Assembly (NCBI RefSeq): GCF_014836495.1
Contig: NZ_JACSQT010000002.1
Location: forward strand, 558,001-622,000
Source of the DNA: Cytobacillus stercorigallinarum
Lineage (GTDB): Bacteria > Bacillota > Bacilli > Bacillales > Cytobacillaceae
DNA length: 64,000 nucleotides
Reading direction: 5' to 3'
This document shows positions 53,522 to 64,000 of this stretch, one piece after another (within the stretch, counting starts at the first letter, position 1; each line of letters begins with the position of its first letter). The position numbers and the translations under genes are program-made. Under the pieces are notes generated by a model that was not told the DNA's origin, made no database searches, and saw nothing but the letters and a program-made list of their open reading frames with translations.

Positions 53522-54360
53522 GCTGCCTCTTTTTCTTTTTGTATTTTGTTTGGATCTAGAAACTCATAGCCCTTCTCTTGTATACCGTTAATCATTCCTT
53601 CCAATGCTTCATTGGTCCATGAACGATCATGTGTTAATAGAATGGCTCCATTACTCAAATAAGGGGTCTCTACCATGATCTTTTCTAATGCATCTTTTGA
53701 CTGGTAATCTGCTTCCCAATCATAGCCAAAAGTCCAATTCATTGGTATCATTTTCTCTTCTTTAGCGATTCTCAAACTAGTGTCTGTGTTCGCCCCAAAC
53801 GGAGCTCTGAAAAACTGCGGTCTACTTCCAATAATCTCTTCCACTAGATCATTTAAGGATATGATCTCTTCTCTTTGTTTCTCTTCTGAAATTTCTGTTA
53901 AGTTTTCATGGTGATATGTATGATTTCCAATCGGGAAACCTAAATCAGCAATTTCTTTCAATGTCTTTTTACCTTCTTCATTTTGTAGAAAATGACCATT
54001 GACAAAGAAAATAGCTGGCACATTTTTTTCACTTAATGTTTTTGCCATCTCCAATGCATGCTTGTCCGGTGCATCATCAATCGTTAACAATACCACTTTA
54101 TCATTAGCATCTTTTATCGGCTCAACCTTCCATGTTTTTTCATTAACGATATAGGATGGTTGAACATCAACTTCTGCCTCTTTCTCTTCAGTTACATCTT
54201 CATCCTTTTCTTCTTCTTTTGCAATCGTTTCTTCCTCATTCTTTGTTTCTTCTATCGCCTCATCGTCTTTTGGCTCATTCGTTGTTTCTTTTTCTTCATT
54301 ACCACATGCTGTAACAACCAAAACAAAGCTAAGTAATAAAACGAAAAAACTGTTCTTCAT
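53518..54360 (-). CDS. Polysaccharide deacetylase-family lipoprotein
   Basis: 280 residues. The signal peptide ends in lipobox VTAC; a long Glu/Lys-rich linker (about 25-70) and a NodB domain follow. Metal and catalytic motifs are intact: LTIDDAPDKHA (catalytic and metal Asp), GNHTYHHENL (His pair), FRAPFGAN and ILLTHD. It probably deacetylates peptidoglycan or another surface glycan from the outer membrane face. The ATG at 54360 follows AGAGGAATGAATGAG; earlier in-frame starts overlap the site. Downstream of a small membrane protein gene. Confidence 0.9.
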   Translation of the reverse strand: MKNSFFVLLLSFVLVVTACGNEEKETTNEPKDDEAIEETKNEEETIAKEEEKDEDVTEEKEAEVDVQPSYIVNEKTWKVEPIKDANDKVVLLTIDDAPDKHALEMAKTLSEKNVPAIFFVNGHFLQNEEGKKTLKEIADLGFPIGNHTYHHENLTEISEEKQREEIISLNDLVEEIIGSRPQFFRAPFGANTDTSLRIAKEEKMIPMNWTFGYDWEADYQSKDALEKIMVETPYLSNGAILLTHDRSWTNEALEGMINGIQEKGYEFLDPNKIQKEKEAA

Positions 54361-54397
54361 CTCATTCATTCCTCTCACGCAATTCTTTAGTTAAAAG

Positions 54398-54649
54398 TTA
54401 TCTTATTAGATCATCTATGTAGAACATAAAAATATAGAAAAATAAATATACACTAATACTTATAAATGTAGCTAATACTGTTCTCATGTTTGAATGTAAT
54501 AAACGATTACCCAATACCATCGCAAAATAAACAAATATAAGCAGGATGATGACCTTTATACTGAATTGGTCATATTTAGATAACCATTCAACAAATGTAT
54601 AACCGCTCCAAATGATTAACTGTAACATAACGACCATATATAGCCTCAT
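54398..54649 (-). CDS. Small three-TM membrane protein
   Basis: 83 residues, MRLYMVVMLQLIIWSGYTFVEWLSK ... with three hydrophobic helices and short loops. The ATG at 54649 follows AGGATGGTGAGAGT; a longer frame to 54736 has no site. It lies 37 bases upstream of the deacetylase lipoprotein on the same strand, so probably the same transcript. I do not recognise it. Confidence 0.65.
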   Translation of the reverse strand: MRLYMVVMLQLIIWSGYTFVEWLSKYDQFSIKVIILLIFVYFAMVLGNRLLHSNMRTVLATFISISVYLFFYIFMFYIDDLIR

Positions 54650-54925
54650 ACTCTCACCATCCTGAAAAGTCCACTTTTTATTTCTATCATTGTATGCAAG
54701 CGAACAGAACGATATTTCCATTGTATCATACAACACATACCAAAAACTTCCTTATTATTTCAATAAGTAAAAGAAGTGCTAATTTCATGGAAAATTTTAG
54801 TCGTTGTGAGATTTACTATATATATCTGCTATGTCTTACATTGTCAGATATAACATATGTTACTCTTAGCCATGATTGAAATTTTTGGATTCTGGGAACT
54901 TCACCTTAAACAGTCACTTTCTTTA

Positions 54926-54972
54926 ACAAAAAAACTGCACCAGCAAATGTAGCAAACATTTGTGATGCAGTT
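54926..54972 (-). terminator. Terminator of the pdhABCD operon
   Basis: AACTGCA-CAAATGT pairs with ACATTTG-TGCAGTT with small internal bulges; seven T follow on the minus strand. Confidence 0.88.
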
Positions 54973-55001
54973 CATCATATAAACAGTTGTTGATATAATA
55001 A

Positions 55002-56411
55002 TTATTTTACAATATGAATAGGTGTACCTAGAGCAACCTCTGCTGCTTCCATTGTAATCTCACCTAAAGTTGGATGGGCATGAATAGTCATCGCAAGATC
55101 TTCTGCAGTCATTCCCGCTTCAATTGCTAAGCCAAGCTCAGCAATCATATCAGATGCATTTGCACCAGCGATTTGCGCTCCGATTACTAATCCATCTTCT
55201 TTACGAGTAATTAACTTCACATAACCATCTGTGCTATCAAGAGCCAATGCACGGCCATTTGCTGCAAATGGGAACTTAGCAGCTGTATACTCAAGACCTT
55301 CTTCTTTTGCTTGTGCTTCTGAATATCCTACAGTAGCAAGTTCAGGTTCTGAGAATACAACAGCAGGAATGCCAAGATAGTCAATTTCAGACGGTTCACC
55401 AGCAATTGCTTCAGCAGCAATTTTTCCTTCATATGAAGCTTTATGCGCTAGTTGAGGTCCAGCGACAACATCACCGATAGCAAAAATGCTATTGACATTT
55501 GTACGGCATTGTTTGTCAACTTCAATAACGCCCTTATCAGACATTTTCACACCTACTTGCTCAAGGCCAAGTTCATCTGTGTTAGGACGACGACCAACCA
55601 TAACAAATAAGTAATCAGCTTCTAAAACTTCTTCTTTACCTTTTACTTCATAAGTTACTTTTACGCCATTTTCAGTTTCTTCAACTGATTTTGCAGATGC
55701 TTTAGTAATAATCTCTGCACCTTTTTTCTTTAAGTTCTTTTTCACAAGTGTTGTCATTTGTTTCTCAAAACCTAGAAGAATATCATCTGCGCCTTCTAGA
55801 ATGGTTACTTGAGAACCAAAGCTTGCGTATGCACCACCAAGCTCGACACCAATTACACCGCCACCAATGACAGCGATTTTTTCAGGAATTTCCTCAAGCG
55901 CTAGCGCCCCTGTAGAATTTAATACACGTTTAGAATATTTAAATGCTGGTAGTTCAATTGGTCTTGAACCAGTTGCAATAATCGCATTTTTGAAAGTGTA
56001 TGTTTGTGCGGAACTGTCATCCATTACACGTAAAGTGTTTGCATCAACAAAGTACGCTTCACCTTTAACAATGTCAATTTTGTTCCCTTTAAGTAAGCCT
56101 TGAACCCCGCCTACTAACTTTTTAACTACACCAGCTTTAAATTCTTGGACTTTAGAGAAATCTACTTTTACGTTTTCAGCTGTAATACCAATTGATTCTG
56201 ATTCTTTAGCCGTTTCATAACGGTGACCAGCAGAAATCAATGCTTTAGATGGAATACATCCAACGTTTAAGCATACGCCTCCTACTTCACCTCTTTCTAC
56301 GATTGTTACTTTTTGTCCAGTTTGTGCGGCACGAATGGCTGCCACATATCCTCCTGGACCTGAACCAATTACTATAGTATCTGTTTCAATTGGGAAATCT
56401 CCTACTACCAT
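55002..56411 (-). CDS. pdhD: Dihydrolipoyl dehydrogenase (E3)
   Basis: 469 residues. FAD loop [16 protein letters not shown], redox disulfide [16 protein letters not shown] (about 44-59), NAD loop [16 protein letters not shown], and C-terminal active-site His in HAHPTLGE. It reoxidises lipoamide in the pyruvate dehydrogenase complex and may serve other 2-oxoacid complexes. GGAGGCGTAAGAA, formed by the end of pdhC, precedes the ATG. Confidence 0.97.
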   Translation of the reverse strand: MVVGDFPIETDTIVIGSGPGGYVAAIRAAQTGQKVTIVERGEVGGVCLNVGCIPSKALISAGHRYETAKESESIGITAENVKVDFSKVQEFKAGVVKKLVGGVQGLLKGNKIDIVKGEAYFVDANTLRVMDDSSAQTYTFKNAIIATGSRPIELPAFKYSKRVLNSTGALALEEIPEKIAVIGGGVIGVELGGAYASFGSQVTILEGADDILLGFEKQMTTLVKKNLKKKGAEIITKASAKSVEETENGVKVTYEVKGKEEVLEADYLFVMVGRRPNTDELGLEQVGVKMSDKGVIEVDKQCRTNVNSIFAIGDVVAGPQLAHKASYEGKIAAEAIAGEPSEIDYLGIPAVVFSEPELATVGYSEAQAKEEGLEYTAAKFPFAANGRALALDSTDGYVKLITRKEDGLVIGAQIAGANASDMIAELGLAIEAGMTAEDLAMTIHAHPTLGEITMEAAEVALGTPIHIVK

Positions 56412-56414
56412 TTC

Positions 56415-57770
56415 TTACGCCTCCATTAGCAATAATTCTGGGTCATTTAGTAAACGCTTGATGTGATTTAGTGCATTTTGAGCAGTTGCGCCATCGATGA
56501 TGCGGTGATCAAAGCTCAATGATAATGCTAGAACTGGTGCTGCGATAATTTCTCCATCTTTGACGATTGCTTTTTCAGCAATACGACCGATACCTAAAAT
56601 AGCTACTTCTGGTTGGTTAATAAGTGGTGTAAACCATTGACCACCAGCTGAGCCGATATTTGTTATCGTACAAGAAGCACCTTTCATTTCGCTTCCTGAA
56701 AGTTTGCCATCTCTTGCTTTTGTAGCTAATTCATTAATCTCATTTGACGTAGTGAAAATTGATTTGCGGTCAGCATCTTTAACCACTGGTACAAGTAGGC
56801 CTCTATCAGTATCAGCAGCGATACCAATATTGTAATAATGCTTATGAACGATTTCTCCCGCTTCTTCATCTAATGAAGTATTAAGAACTGGATATTCACG
56901 TAATGCACTTGTTAAGGCTTTGACTACGTAAGGTAAGAATGTTAATTTAATACCTTTTTCTGCGGCAACCTCTTTGAACTTCTTACGATGAGCAACTAAT
57001 TTTGTTACATCGATTTCGTCCATTAGTGTCACATGTGGAGCCGTTTGCTTCGTCTTAACCATTGCTTTAGCAATTGCTTTTCGAATTCCACTCATTTTTT
57101 CACGTGTTTCAGGATAGCTTCCTTCAGGAATAGACTGAGTTTGGGATTTCTCCACTTCTTTACTTTCAACTGAAGCTTCTTGTTGTTGAGACTCGGTGTC
57201 AACTTGTTGCTCGTTTCCACCCTCTAAGAATTGATTAATATCCTTTTTTAACACACGTCCATTTTTTCCACTACCGCTTACTTGTTGAATATCTACACCT
57301 TTTTCTCTTGCAAATTTACGTACAGAAGGCATAGCAATAACACGCTGATTAGGATCCGTGTTTGTTTCAGAGATTACTTTTCCTTCTTTTTTGTCTTCTT
57401 CTTTAGGAGCTGTATTCTCTTTTTCTACACTTTTACCTTCTTCAGCAGTTCCTTGAACTTGAGATTCTGTTTCTTTCTTTTCCTCAGACTCTTCATCTTC
57501 ATGGTCACCTTTAAACTTTAAGTCTTCATAACCAGGTGCATCGAAGCTAATAAGTACTTGTCCAACAGTGGCCACGCTACCTTCTTCTACGTGAATCTCT
57601 TCTACTTTTCCTTTTACAGGAGAAGGGATTTCAACTACCGCTTTATCATTTTGAACTTCACAAAGAACATCATCTTCTTGAACTTCATCACCAGCTTTTA
57701 CAAACCATTTGACGATTTCGCCTTCATGGATACCTTCACCGATATCAGGCAATCTAAATTGAAATGCCAA
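56415..57770 (-). CDS. pdhC: Dihydrolipoamide acetyltransferase (E2)
   Basis: 451 residues: one lipoyl domain ([14 protein letters not shown], lipoyl Lys about 43), a Glu/Lys-rich linker, the E1/E3-binding domain ([29 protein letters not shown], about 147-175), a second linker and the catalytic domain with [13 protein letters not shown]. Only one lipoyl domain, as in B. subtilis. Separated from pdhB by 65 bases containing a GC-rich hairpin. Core of the complex. Confidence 0.97.
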   Translation of the reverse strand: MAFQFRLPDIGEGIHEGEIVKWFVKAGDEVQEDDVLCEVQNDKAVVEIPSPVKGKVEEIHVEEGSVATVGQVLISFDAPGYEDLKFKGDHEDEESEEKKETESQVQGTAEEGKSVEKENTAPKEEDKKEGKVISETNTDPNQRVIAMPSVRKFAREKGVDIQQVSGSGKNGRVLKKDINQFLEGGNEQQVDTESQQQEASVESKEVEKSQTQSIPEGSYPETREKMSGIRKAIAKAMVKTKQTAPHVTLMDEIDVTKLVAHRKKFKEVAAEKGIKLTFLPYVVKALTSALREYPVLNTSLDEEAGEIVHKHYYNIGIAADTDRGLLVPVVKDADRKSIFTTSNEINELATKARDGKLSGSEMKGASCTITNIGSAGGQWFTPLINQPEVAILGIGRIAEKAIVKDGEIIAAPVLALSLSFDHRIIDGATAQNALNHIKRLLNDPELLLMEA

Positions 57771-57813
57771 TTAAATTCACCATCCTATTGTATCATAGTT
57801 ATTATAGAAATTA

Positions 57814-57826
57814 GGGGCCACGCCCC
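57814..57826 (-). other. GC-rich intercistronic hairpin between pdhB and pdhC
   Basis: In the mRNA GGGGC-GUG-GCCCC, a 5-bp all-GC stem in otherwise AT-rich spacer, 44 bases before the pdhC start and 10 after the pdhB stop. No T run follows, so it is not a clear terminator. It may be a processing, stability or attenuation element; B. subtilis is known to transcribe pdhC also from an internal promoter. Confidence 0.5.
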
Positions 57827-57835
57827 CGATTTTAT

Positions 57836-58813
57836 TTAAAATTCAATTACTTTTTTTGCAGTTTGAATAATGTCTTTATAGTTCGGCAACCAAACTGTTT
57901 CCGCTTGTGGGAAAGCAAACACAGTATCCGGTGCTGCTACACGTAAGACAGGCGCCTCTAAGCTAAGAATCGCACGGTCGTTAATTTCAGCTACGACATT
58001 TGCTGCAATACCAGCTTGTTTTTGTGCTTCTTGTACAACAATCGCTCGGTTTGTCTTCTCAACTGAAGCAATGATTGTTTCAATATCAATTGGGCTAACT
58101 GTACGAAGGTCAATCACTTCTGCTGAATGGCCTTCTTTTTCTAACTCATCAGCCGCTTTTAATGCTTCATGTACCATTGCACCATAAGTAATAATTGAAA
58201 TATCTTTACCTTCACGTTTCACTTCAGCTTTACCAAGTGGAATTGTATATTCTTCTTCCGGTACTTCTTGACGGAATGAACGATATAATTTCATATGCTC
58301 CAAGAAGATAACAGGATCGTTATCTCGAATCGCAGAAATCAACAGGCCTTTTGCATCGTATGGAGAAGATGGAATAACGACCTTTAAACCTGGTTGTTGA
58401 GCCATCAATCCTTCTAAACTATCAGCATGCATTTCTGGAGTGTGTACACCGCCACCAAATGGTGAACGAATTGTAACTGGGGCATTATATCTGCCACCTG
58501 AACGATAGCGCATACGAGCAAGTTGTCCGGAAATACTATCCATTACTTCATAAACAAATCCAAAGAATTGAATTTCAGGTACTGGGCGATAGCCTTGTAA
58601 ACCAAGTCCAACTGCAAGACCGCCAATTCCAGATTCCGCTAGTGGTGTATCAAATACACGCTCTTCGCCGAATTCTTTTTGAAGACCTTCAGTAGCACGG
58701 AAAACTCCACCGTTTACGCCTACGTCTTCTCCAAATACTAATACATTCGGGTCATTCTTAAGTTCTGTACGAAGTGCATCAGTGATTGCTTGGATCATTG
58801 TCATTTGCGCCAT
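57836..58813 (-). CDS. pdhB: Pyruvate dehydrogenase E1 component, beta subunit
   Basis: 325 residues, transketolase-type pyrimidine domain plus C-terminal domain: [56 protein letters not shown], and [15 protein letters not shown]. Forms the alpha2beta2 E1 with PdhA. GGAGTCGAAG lies upstream of the ATG; three bases after pdhA. Confidence 0.97.
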   Translation of the reverse strand: MAQMTMIQAITDALRTELKNDPNVLVFGEDVGVNGGVFRATEGLQKEFGEERVFDTPLAESGIGGLAVGLGLQGYRPVPEIQFFGFVYEVMDSISGQLARMRYRSGGRYNAPVTIRSPFGGGVHTPEMHADSLEGLMAQQPGLKVVIPSSPYDAKGLLISAIRDNDPVIFLEHMKLYRSFRQEVPEEEYTIPLGKAEVKREGKDISIITYGAMVHEALKAADELEKEGHSAEVIDLRTVSPIDIETIIASVEKTNRAIVVQEAQKQAGIAANVVAEINDRAILSLEAPVLRVAAPDTVFAFPQAETVWLPNYKDIIQTAKKVIEF

Positions 58814-58816
58814 GGC

Positions 58817-60512
<1,696 letters not shown>

Positions 60513-61175
60513 CTATTCTTTTTCCTCTTCAATTTCTATGCCAGCATCTTTATAAAATACAAGCTTCTTATCATTATATTCTTCCGTTTTCTCATTAAAT
60601 GTTTCATTGTTTTCTACAATCTTTTCGTATGATTGATTAATCTTCTCAATTTGGGATTCAAGCTGTTCTAGCGTGACATCTTCTTTTTTAAATAGCTCAT
60701 ACAATTCGATGTCCATTTCTGTTGAATTCATATAATGTTTATATAATTCACTATGTACATCATAACGTTGCATCATCACATCATATAATTCATTAGCTGA
60801 CTTTTTTAAATCATCATCTTCAATTTTATTAATGAGCTTATCCGTTTTTTCGAACTCTTTTTGCGAAGCTGTAATGCTTTCTTCTTCATTTTTCATTAAG
60901 TCTTGTCTTTCATTAACAAGCTCAATCGCCTCATTTGAAAGTTCTTTAATTTGATCGAATTCTTTCATACTTAAGGCAATAATTTGATCATAAATTTCCT
61001 TTTCTTTTTTCTCAATTTCTACAAGAGGCTCCTGTTGATTTTTAAATTCTTGTTCAGCTTGTGCAACATCCTCTAACGTATTTAGCAGCTCTTCTTTCGG
61101 ACTTTGACTACAACCACCTAGGAAAATGATACTTGCGACCATTGTTAATCCGATGAGCTTTACTTTCTTATACAT
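60513..61175 (-). CDS. ykyA: YkyA family lipoprotein (putative cell-wall-binding)
   Basis: 220 residues. Lipoprotein signal KLIGLTMVASIIFLGGC with lipobox LGGC, then an almost entirely coiled-coil, Glu/Lys-rich body (for example EDVAQAEQEFKNQQEPLVEIEKKEKEIYDQII). This is the YkyA family, located upstream of pdhA in B. subtilis too. It should lie outside the membrane; proposed role in cell wall binding, not proven. GGGAGGGATAGG precedes the ATG. Monocistronic. Confidence 0.9.
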   Translation of the reverse strand: MYKKVKLIGLTMVASIIFLGGCSQSPKEELLNTLEDVAQAEQEFKNQQEPLVEIEKKEKEIYDQIIALSMKEFDQIKELSNEAIELVNERQDLMKNEEESITASQKEFEKTDKLINKIEDDDLKKSANELYDVMMQRYDVHSELYKHYMNSTEMDIELYELFKKEDVTLEQLESQIEKINQSYEKIVENNETFNEKTEEYNDKKLVFYKDAGIEIEEEKE

Positions 61176-61433
61176 CCTATCCCTCCCTCAATTCGTATAG
61201 ACTATTATGTATCTCTCTTGCATAAACTTGTCTAATTATAAAAAATTTGTCGTTTATCACTTCTACTATATCGATACTTTAAACATTTTACAATTATTAA
61301 CTTGTACTATATATATTCTTGTTATTTTTAACTATGCATTAGGCGCTGGCCCATACAACTTGCTTTCTATGGTCATAGCCTATACTAATCGTCCGCTATG
61401 GATGAAAATGAAAAAAACTTGGAGGTATAAACT

Positions 61434-61553
61434 ATGTATGGCTATGGATACGGTAATGCTGGTTGCGGATACGGTTGTGGAGGAAGTGGATTTGCCTTAA
61501 TTATCGTCCTCTTTATTTTACTAATTATTGTAGGGGCAGCTCTTTGGAACTAG
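61434..61553 (+). CDS. YjcZ-family sporulation peptide
   Basis: 39 residues: a Gly/Tyr/Cys-rich head ([19 protein letters not shown]) and one membrane helix ([19 protein letters not shown]) ending in Asn. This composition defines the YjcZ family of tiny sporulation membrane proteins, often missed by annotation. TTGGAGGTATAAACT precedes the ATG. It stands alone between ykyA (divergent) and def and ends with a small hairpin. Function unknown. Confidence 0.85.
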   Translation: MYGYGYGNAGCGYGCGGSGFALIIVLFILLIIVGAALWN

Positions 61554-61563
61554 TATTTGCGAG

Positions 61564-61590
61564 GGTGTAGATAATATCTACACCTTTACA
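61564..61590 (+). terminator. Terminator-like hairpin after the YjcZ-type gene
   Basis: GGTGTAGAT (61564-61572) pairs with ATCTACACC (61576-61584), followed by TTTACAT; the T tract is short. Confidence 0.65.
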
Positions 61591-61766
61591 TACAAATTAA
61601 GTAAAATGATTAGATTAACTTTTTCAATATTGTTTGGTAAACTTATTTCATTACTTTGTCGATTGAAAAGATAGGGAACATAAGCAATCCTTATTTCACA
61701 AAACTTTTCAATAGATCTTTTAAATATAAAAACATGATATTTAACTTTTCAAGGAGTGTTGAGATT

Positions 61767-62324
61767 TTGTTAACGATGAATGATATTGTCCGAGATGGTC
61801 ACCCCGTGTTAAGGGAAGTAGCCGAAGAGGTTATGTTACCAGCTTCTTCAGAGGACAAGAAACTATTAAACGAATTGATGATGTACGTACAAAATAGTCA
61901 AAAACCTTCCATTGCGGAGCAATATGGATTACGGCCAGGAATAGGGTTAGCAGCTCCACAAATAAATGTTTCGAAAAGAATGATTGCCGTTCATTGTACA
62001 GATGAAAAAAACAACTTAATCAGTTATGCACTCTTTAACCCCAAAATCATTAGCCATTCAGTTGAGAAGGCGTATTTAACTGCTGGTGAAGGCTGTCTTT
62101 CAGTTGATGAAGCAATTGAAGGATTTGTTCCAAGGTATGCACGAGTTACAGTTAAAGGATATACTATTGACAATGAGGAAGTTAAAATAAGATTAAAAGG
62201 GTTACCTGCTATTTGTTTCCAACATGAAATTGATCATTTAAATGGCGTAATGTTTTATGATCATATAAATCAACAAGACCCATTCAAACCTATTGAGAAT
62301 GCCATTGCGATAGAGAGAATGTGA
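61767..62324 (+). CDS. def: Peptide deformylase (YkrB type)
   Basis: 185 residues. All three family motifs are present: GIGLAAPQ (about 58-65), EGCLSVDE with the metal Cys, and QHEIDHLNG with the HExxH metal site. It removes the N-formyl group from new proteins. I start at the TTG at 61767 (MLTMNDIVRDGHPVLRE), which lies 10 bases after AAGGAG and matches the B. subtilis YkrB N-terminus; the frame is open further upstream to 61656 but has no family similarity there. Followed directly by the inverted-repeat element. Confidence 0.95.
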   Translation: MLTMNDIVRDGHPVLREVAEEVMLPASSEDKKLLNELMMYVQNSQKPSIAEQYGLRPGIGLAAPQINVSKRMIAVHCTDEKNNLISYALFNPKIISHSVEKAYLTAGEGCLSVDEAIEGFVPRYARVTVKGYTIDNEEVKIRLKGLPAICFQHEIDHLNGVMFYDHINQQDPFKPIENAIAIERM

Positions 62325-62333
62325 AGGACATGG

Positions 62334-62658
62334 AAATGAGGCTGGGACATAACTAAATGAGCTAACCTCAAAAAAGAACAATAACAAATTGAACTTAAAA
62401 CATCATTTGCAAAAAATCCCGTTCCATTGCGCTCACGTTCTCTCACTTTCCGCGGGGAGGGGCTGAGCGTCCTAAGGCATTGCCTGTGGTGTCTCAGCTT
62501 TCCCTCTATTTCCCGCAAGGGTCGAGTGTCTTCCGCTCCATTTCACTATTCTTTTCATATAAGGGTTCAAATCAACAAAAAACCGAATGATTAGATGCTA
62601 TAACTCCTAATCATTCGGATAAATCATTAGCTAGAATACTTATGTCCCAACCTCATTT
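62334..62658. repeat. Dispersed inverted-repeat element (GAGGCTGGGACATAA type)
   Basis: A 325-base non-coding unit bounded by AAATGAGGCTGGGACATAA (62334-62352) and TTATGTCCCAACCTCATTT (62640-62658), a 19-bp inverted repeat with one G/A difference. Inside are a GC-rich block (CTTTCCGCGGGGAGGGGCTG ... CCCGCAAGGGTCGAGTGTCTTCCGCTCCA, about 62447-62541) and a 12-bp hairpin CCGAATGATTAG / CTAATCATTCGG (62583-62618). I recall similar GC-rich blocks and TGGGACATAA ends as multicopy repeats in Bacillaceae; copy number here is unknown. Only one copy is in this window. Confidence 0.75.
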
Positions 62659-62679
62659 AAATTTTACTTAAGTCTACTT

Positions 62680-63447
62680 TTAAATTAATTCTACCTTTCT
62701 TAAACCCTTCCATATCCCATCTTCGTCTACATGTTCTGTCACCATATTTGCGACTTTTTTAACTTCCGGTAAAGCGTTTCCCATAGCAATACCGACACCA
62801 CTGGCCTCAAGCATTTCAATATCATTCAAACCATCACCAAAGGCGTATACATCTTCCATACTGATATTAAGTCGCTTAATCATTTCTTTTATACCTTCTG
62901 CTTTTGTCCCTCCAGTTGGGACAACATCAGTAGATACACGATGCCATCTTACAAATCCAAAGTCGTCATATCCGTCCACATATAGGCTTTCATCCTCATG
63001 TTTACAGAAAACAAGTGCCTGATAAATCTCTTTCTTTTCATAGAAAGTGCCATCCTCTTCAGGGTGTGGAAAATCAAGGCTATCCATACTTTCTTGAATG
63101 TATGGATGATGAGAAACAGATGATTTCATTGTCTCTTCATTTAAATAGACCATTGGATGGCCATTTTGGTGTGCATGTTTCTCTAATTGTCTCAACTGAT
63201 CTTTATTCAATGGGTTTTTATAGATGACGTTTCCTTCAAATACAACATATTGCCCGTTAAAACTAACAAAAGACTCAATATCTAATTGCTCTCTAATATG
63301 CTTAAACATAAACGGAGCTCTGCCTGTAGCAATCGCTACATAAATACCATTTTCCTGTAATTGCTTGACCGCTTTTTTCGTTGTATCTGGTATAATATTA
63401 TCTTTATTAAGCAATGTCCCATCTATATCAAAAAATACAATTTTCAT
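62680..63447 (-). CDS. ykrA: Cof-type HAD-superfamily phosphatase (YkrA)
   Basis: 255 residues. HAD motif I FFDIDGTLL (about 4-12), motif II ATGRAP, motif III Lys in GGTKAEGIK and motif IV FGDGLNDIEMLE; a C2-type cap lies between. Probably a sugar-phosphate or cofactor phosphatase of the Cof family; substrate unknown. The ATG at 63447 follows AAAAGGAG at seven bases; the longer frame to 63549 has no site. Its pairing with def matches ykrA-ykrB of B. subtilis. Confidence 0.9.
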   Translation of the reverse strand: MKIVFFDIDGTLLNKDNIIPDTTKKAVKQLQENGIYVAIATGRAPFMFKHIREQLDIESFVSFNGQYVVFEGNVIYKNPLNKDQLRQLEKHAHQNGHPMVYLNEETMKSSVSHHPYIQESMDSLDFPHPEEDGTFYEKKEIYQALVFCKHEDESLYVDGYDDFGFVRWHRVSTDVVPTGGTKAEGIKEMIKRLNISMEDVYAFGDGLNDIEMLEASGVGIAMGNALPEVKKVANMVTEHVDEDGIWKGLRKVELI

Positions 63448-64000
63448 CATATGACTCCTTTTACTACCTACATTATAAATGATTCCGTTGTTACGATTCC
63501 TGCCACTCAACCTTATAACCTTCTTGTATAATATGTCAAACAACTTCAATTCAATAACATTTTTTACTAAAACTCTAACCGAAGGCTTTACTTTACACGC
63601 ATATCGTATACAATAGGATTAAGGGAATTGAATCGAAAAGTGTTTAAAGTATGACAAATAGTAGTGAAAAACGGATTTTGAGCCCTTCAAACTTGCGGAG
63701 GGCTCCTTCATTATTGTAAATTTATAATCAATACACTTAATTACATACATGACAAACAGAAATGAAATCGCAATTCGCAAAATAAAAAGTCACTGTTTTA
63801 GACATAAATAAGAATGGGCATGATGATGAAAGCCTTAAGACTGATTTAATTTTATTATACAATTAACGCTTTAACTAAGTAAATACATAAGATTGTGTTA
63901 AGAAATCCGACGATGTTAAGTATATAAGACCAATGTTTGGCTTAGTCTATAAATTATCTGAGTTAACGATATAAAGATAAGAAAGTAAGGCTAAACACTG
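63448..64000. other. Unassigned DNA at the right end
   Basis: About 550 bases with no supportable gene. A hairpin GAGCCCT (63680-63686) / AGGGCTC (63699-63705) stands alone, followed by CTTCATTATTG, a poor terminator. A short plus-strand frame near the edge (SDDVKYIRPMFGLVYKLSEL) ends at a stop and has no start. It could be a remnant of something beyond the window. Confidence 0.45.

Overview
The window is chromosomal DNA from an AT-rich, endospore-forming member of the Bacillaceae. The evidence is a long run of genes in the order known from Bacillus subtilis (ykrA/def - ykyA - pdhABCD - SR1 - speA - yktA/B/C - typA - ylaF-ylaN - ftsW - pycA - cta genes - ylbA-ylbP - rpmF - bshC - mraZ - rsmH), here read mostly on the minus strand. 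Sporulation genes (ylbJ, ylbO, ylbD, ylaJ, a YjcZ-type peptide, a csfG-like sRNA) and a bacillithiol gene (bshC) agree with this. A dispersed GAGGCTGGGACATAA-type repeat at 62.3-62.7 kb resembles repeats I associate with Oceanobacillus/Virgibacillus-like genomes, but I do not assign a genus. I found no phage, IS element, CRISPR array, tRNA or rRNA.

Layout. 0-1 kb: start of the division and cell wall cluster (rsmH fragment, mraZ with a 10-bp-periodic operator array). 1.2-4.3 kb: bshC, a DUF3397 membrane protein and panE. 4.6-8.3 kb: a membrane PH-domain-like gene and a three-gene acyl-CoA carboxylase operon with a cre-like site upstream. 8.5-25.3 kb: the ylb region, with ribosome and tRNA maturation genes (rpmF, yceD/ylbN, tmcAL, rsmD), coaD, ylbJ/K/L, a csfG-like forespore sRNA with a sigma-F-like promoter, ricF and coat or sporulation genes. 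25.5-33.2 kb: the caa3 cytochrome oxidase module (ctaM, ctaG, ctaFEDC, divergent ctaA). The heme O synthase gene ctaB is absent and about 1 kb without a gene lies in its place. 33.3-49.9 kb: pycA, ftsW, ylaN, glsA, ylaL-K-J-I, a LysR regulator with an apparent ATA start, ylaH, typA, ylaF, suhB, yktB and yktA.

50.3-61.2 kb: speA, then on the opposite strand the dual-function RNA SR1 encoding the 41-codon peptide SR1P, with a perfect CcpA cre motif in its leader. This is followed by small conserved genes, a lipoprotein polysaccharide deacetylase, the pdhABCD operon and ykyA. 61.4-64 kb: a YjcZ-type peptide gene, peptide deformylase, the dispersed repeat, the HAD phosphatase ykrA and about 550 bp of unassigned DNA.

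Most of the window is ordinary core genome. pdhABCD and pycA feed acetyl-CoA and oxaloacetate into central carbon metabolism, the cta genes build the terminal oxidase, and SR1 would connect glycolysis and arginine metabolism. The items most worth a second look are the two small RNAs, the ATA-start LysR gene, the missing ctaB, the inverted-repeat element, the uncharacterised exported protein at 18.1-19.5 kb and a small membrane-protein gene broken by one base at 25.3 kb. I did not find a clear new multi-gene system. Function calls rest on remembered families and visible motifs; no database search was possible.
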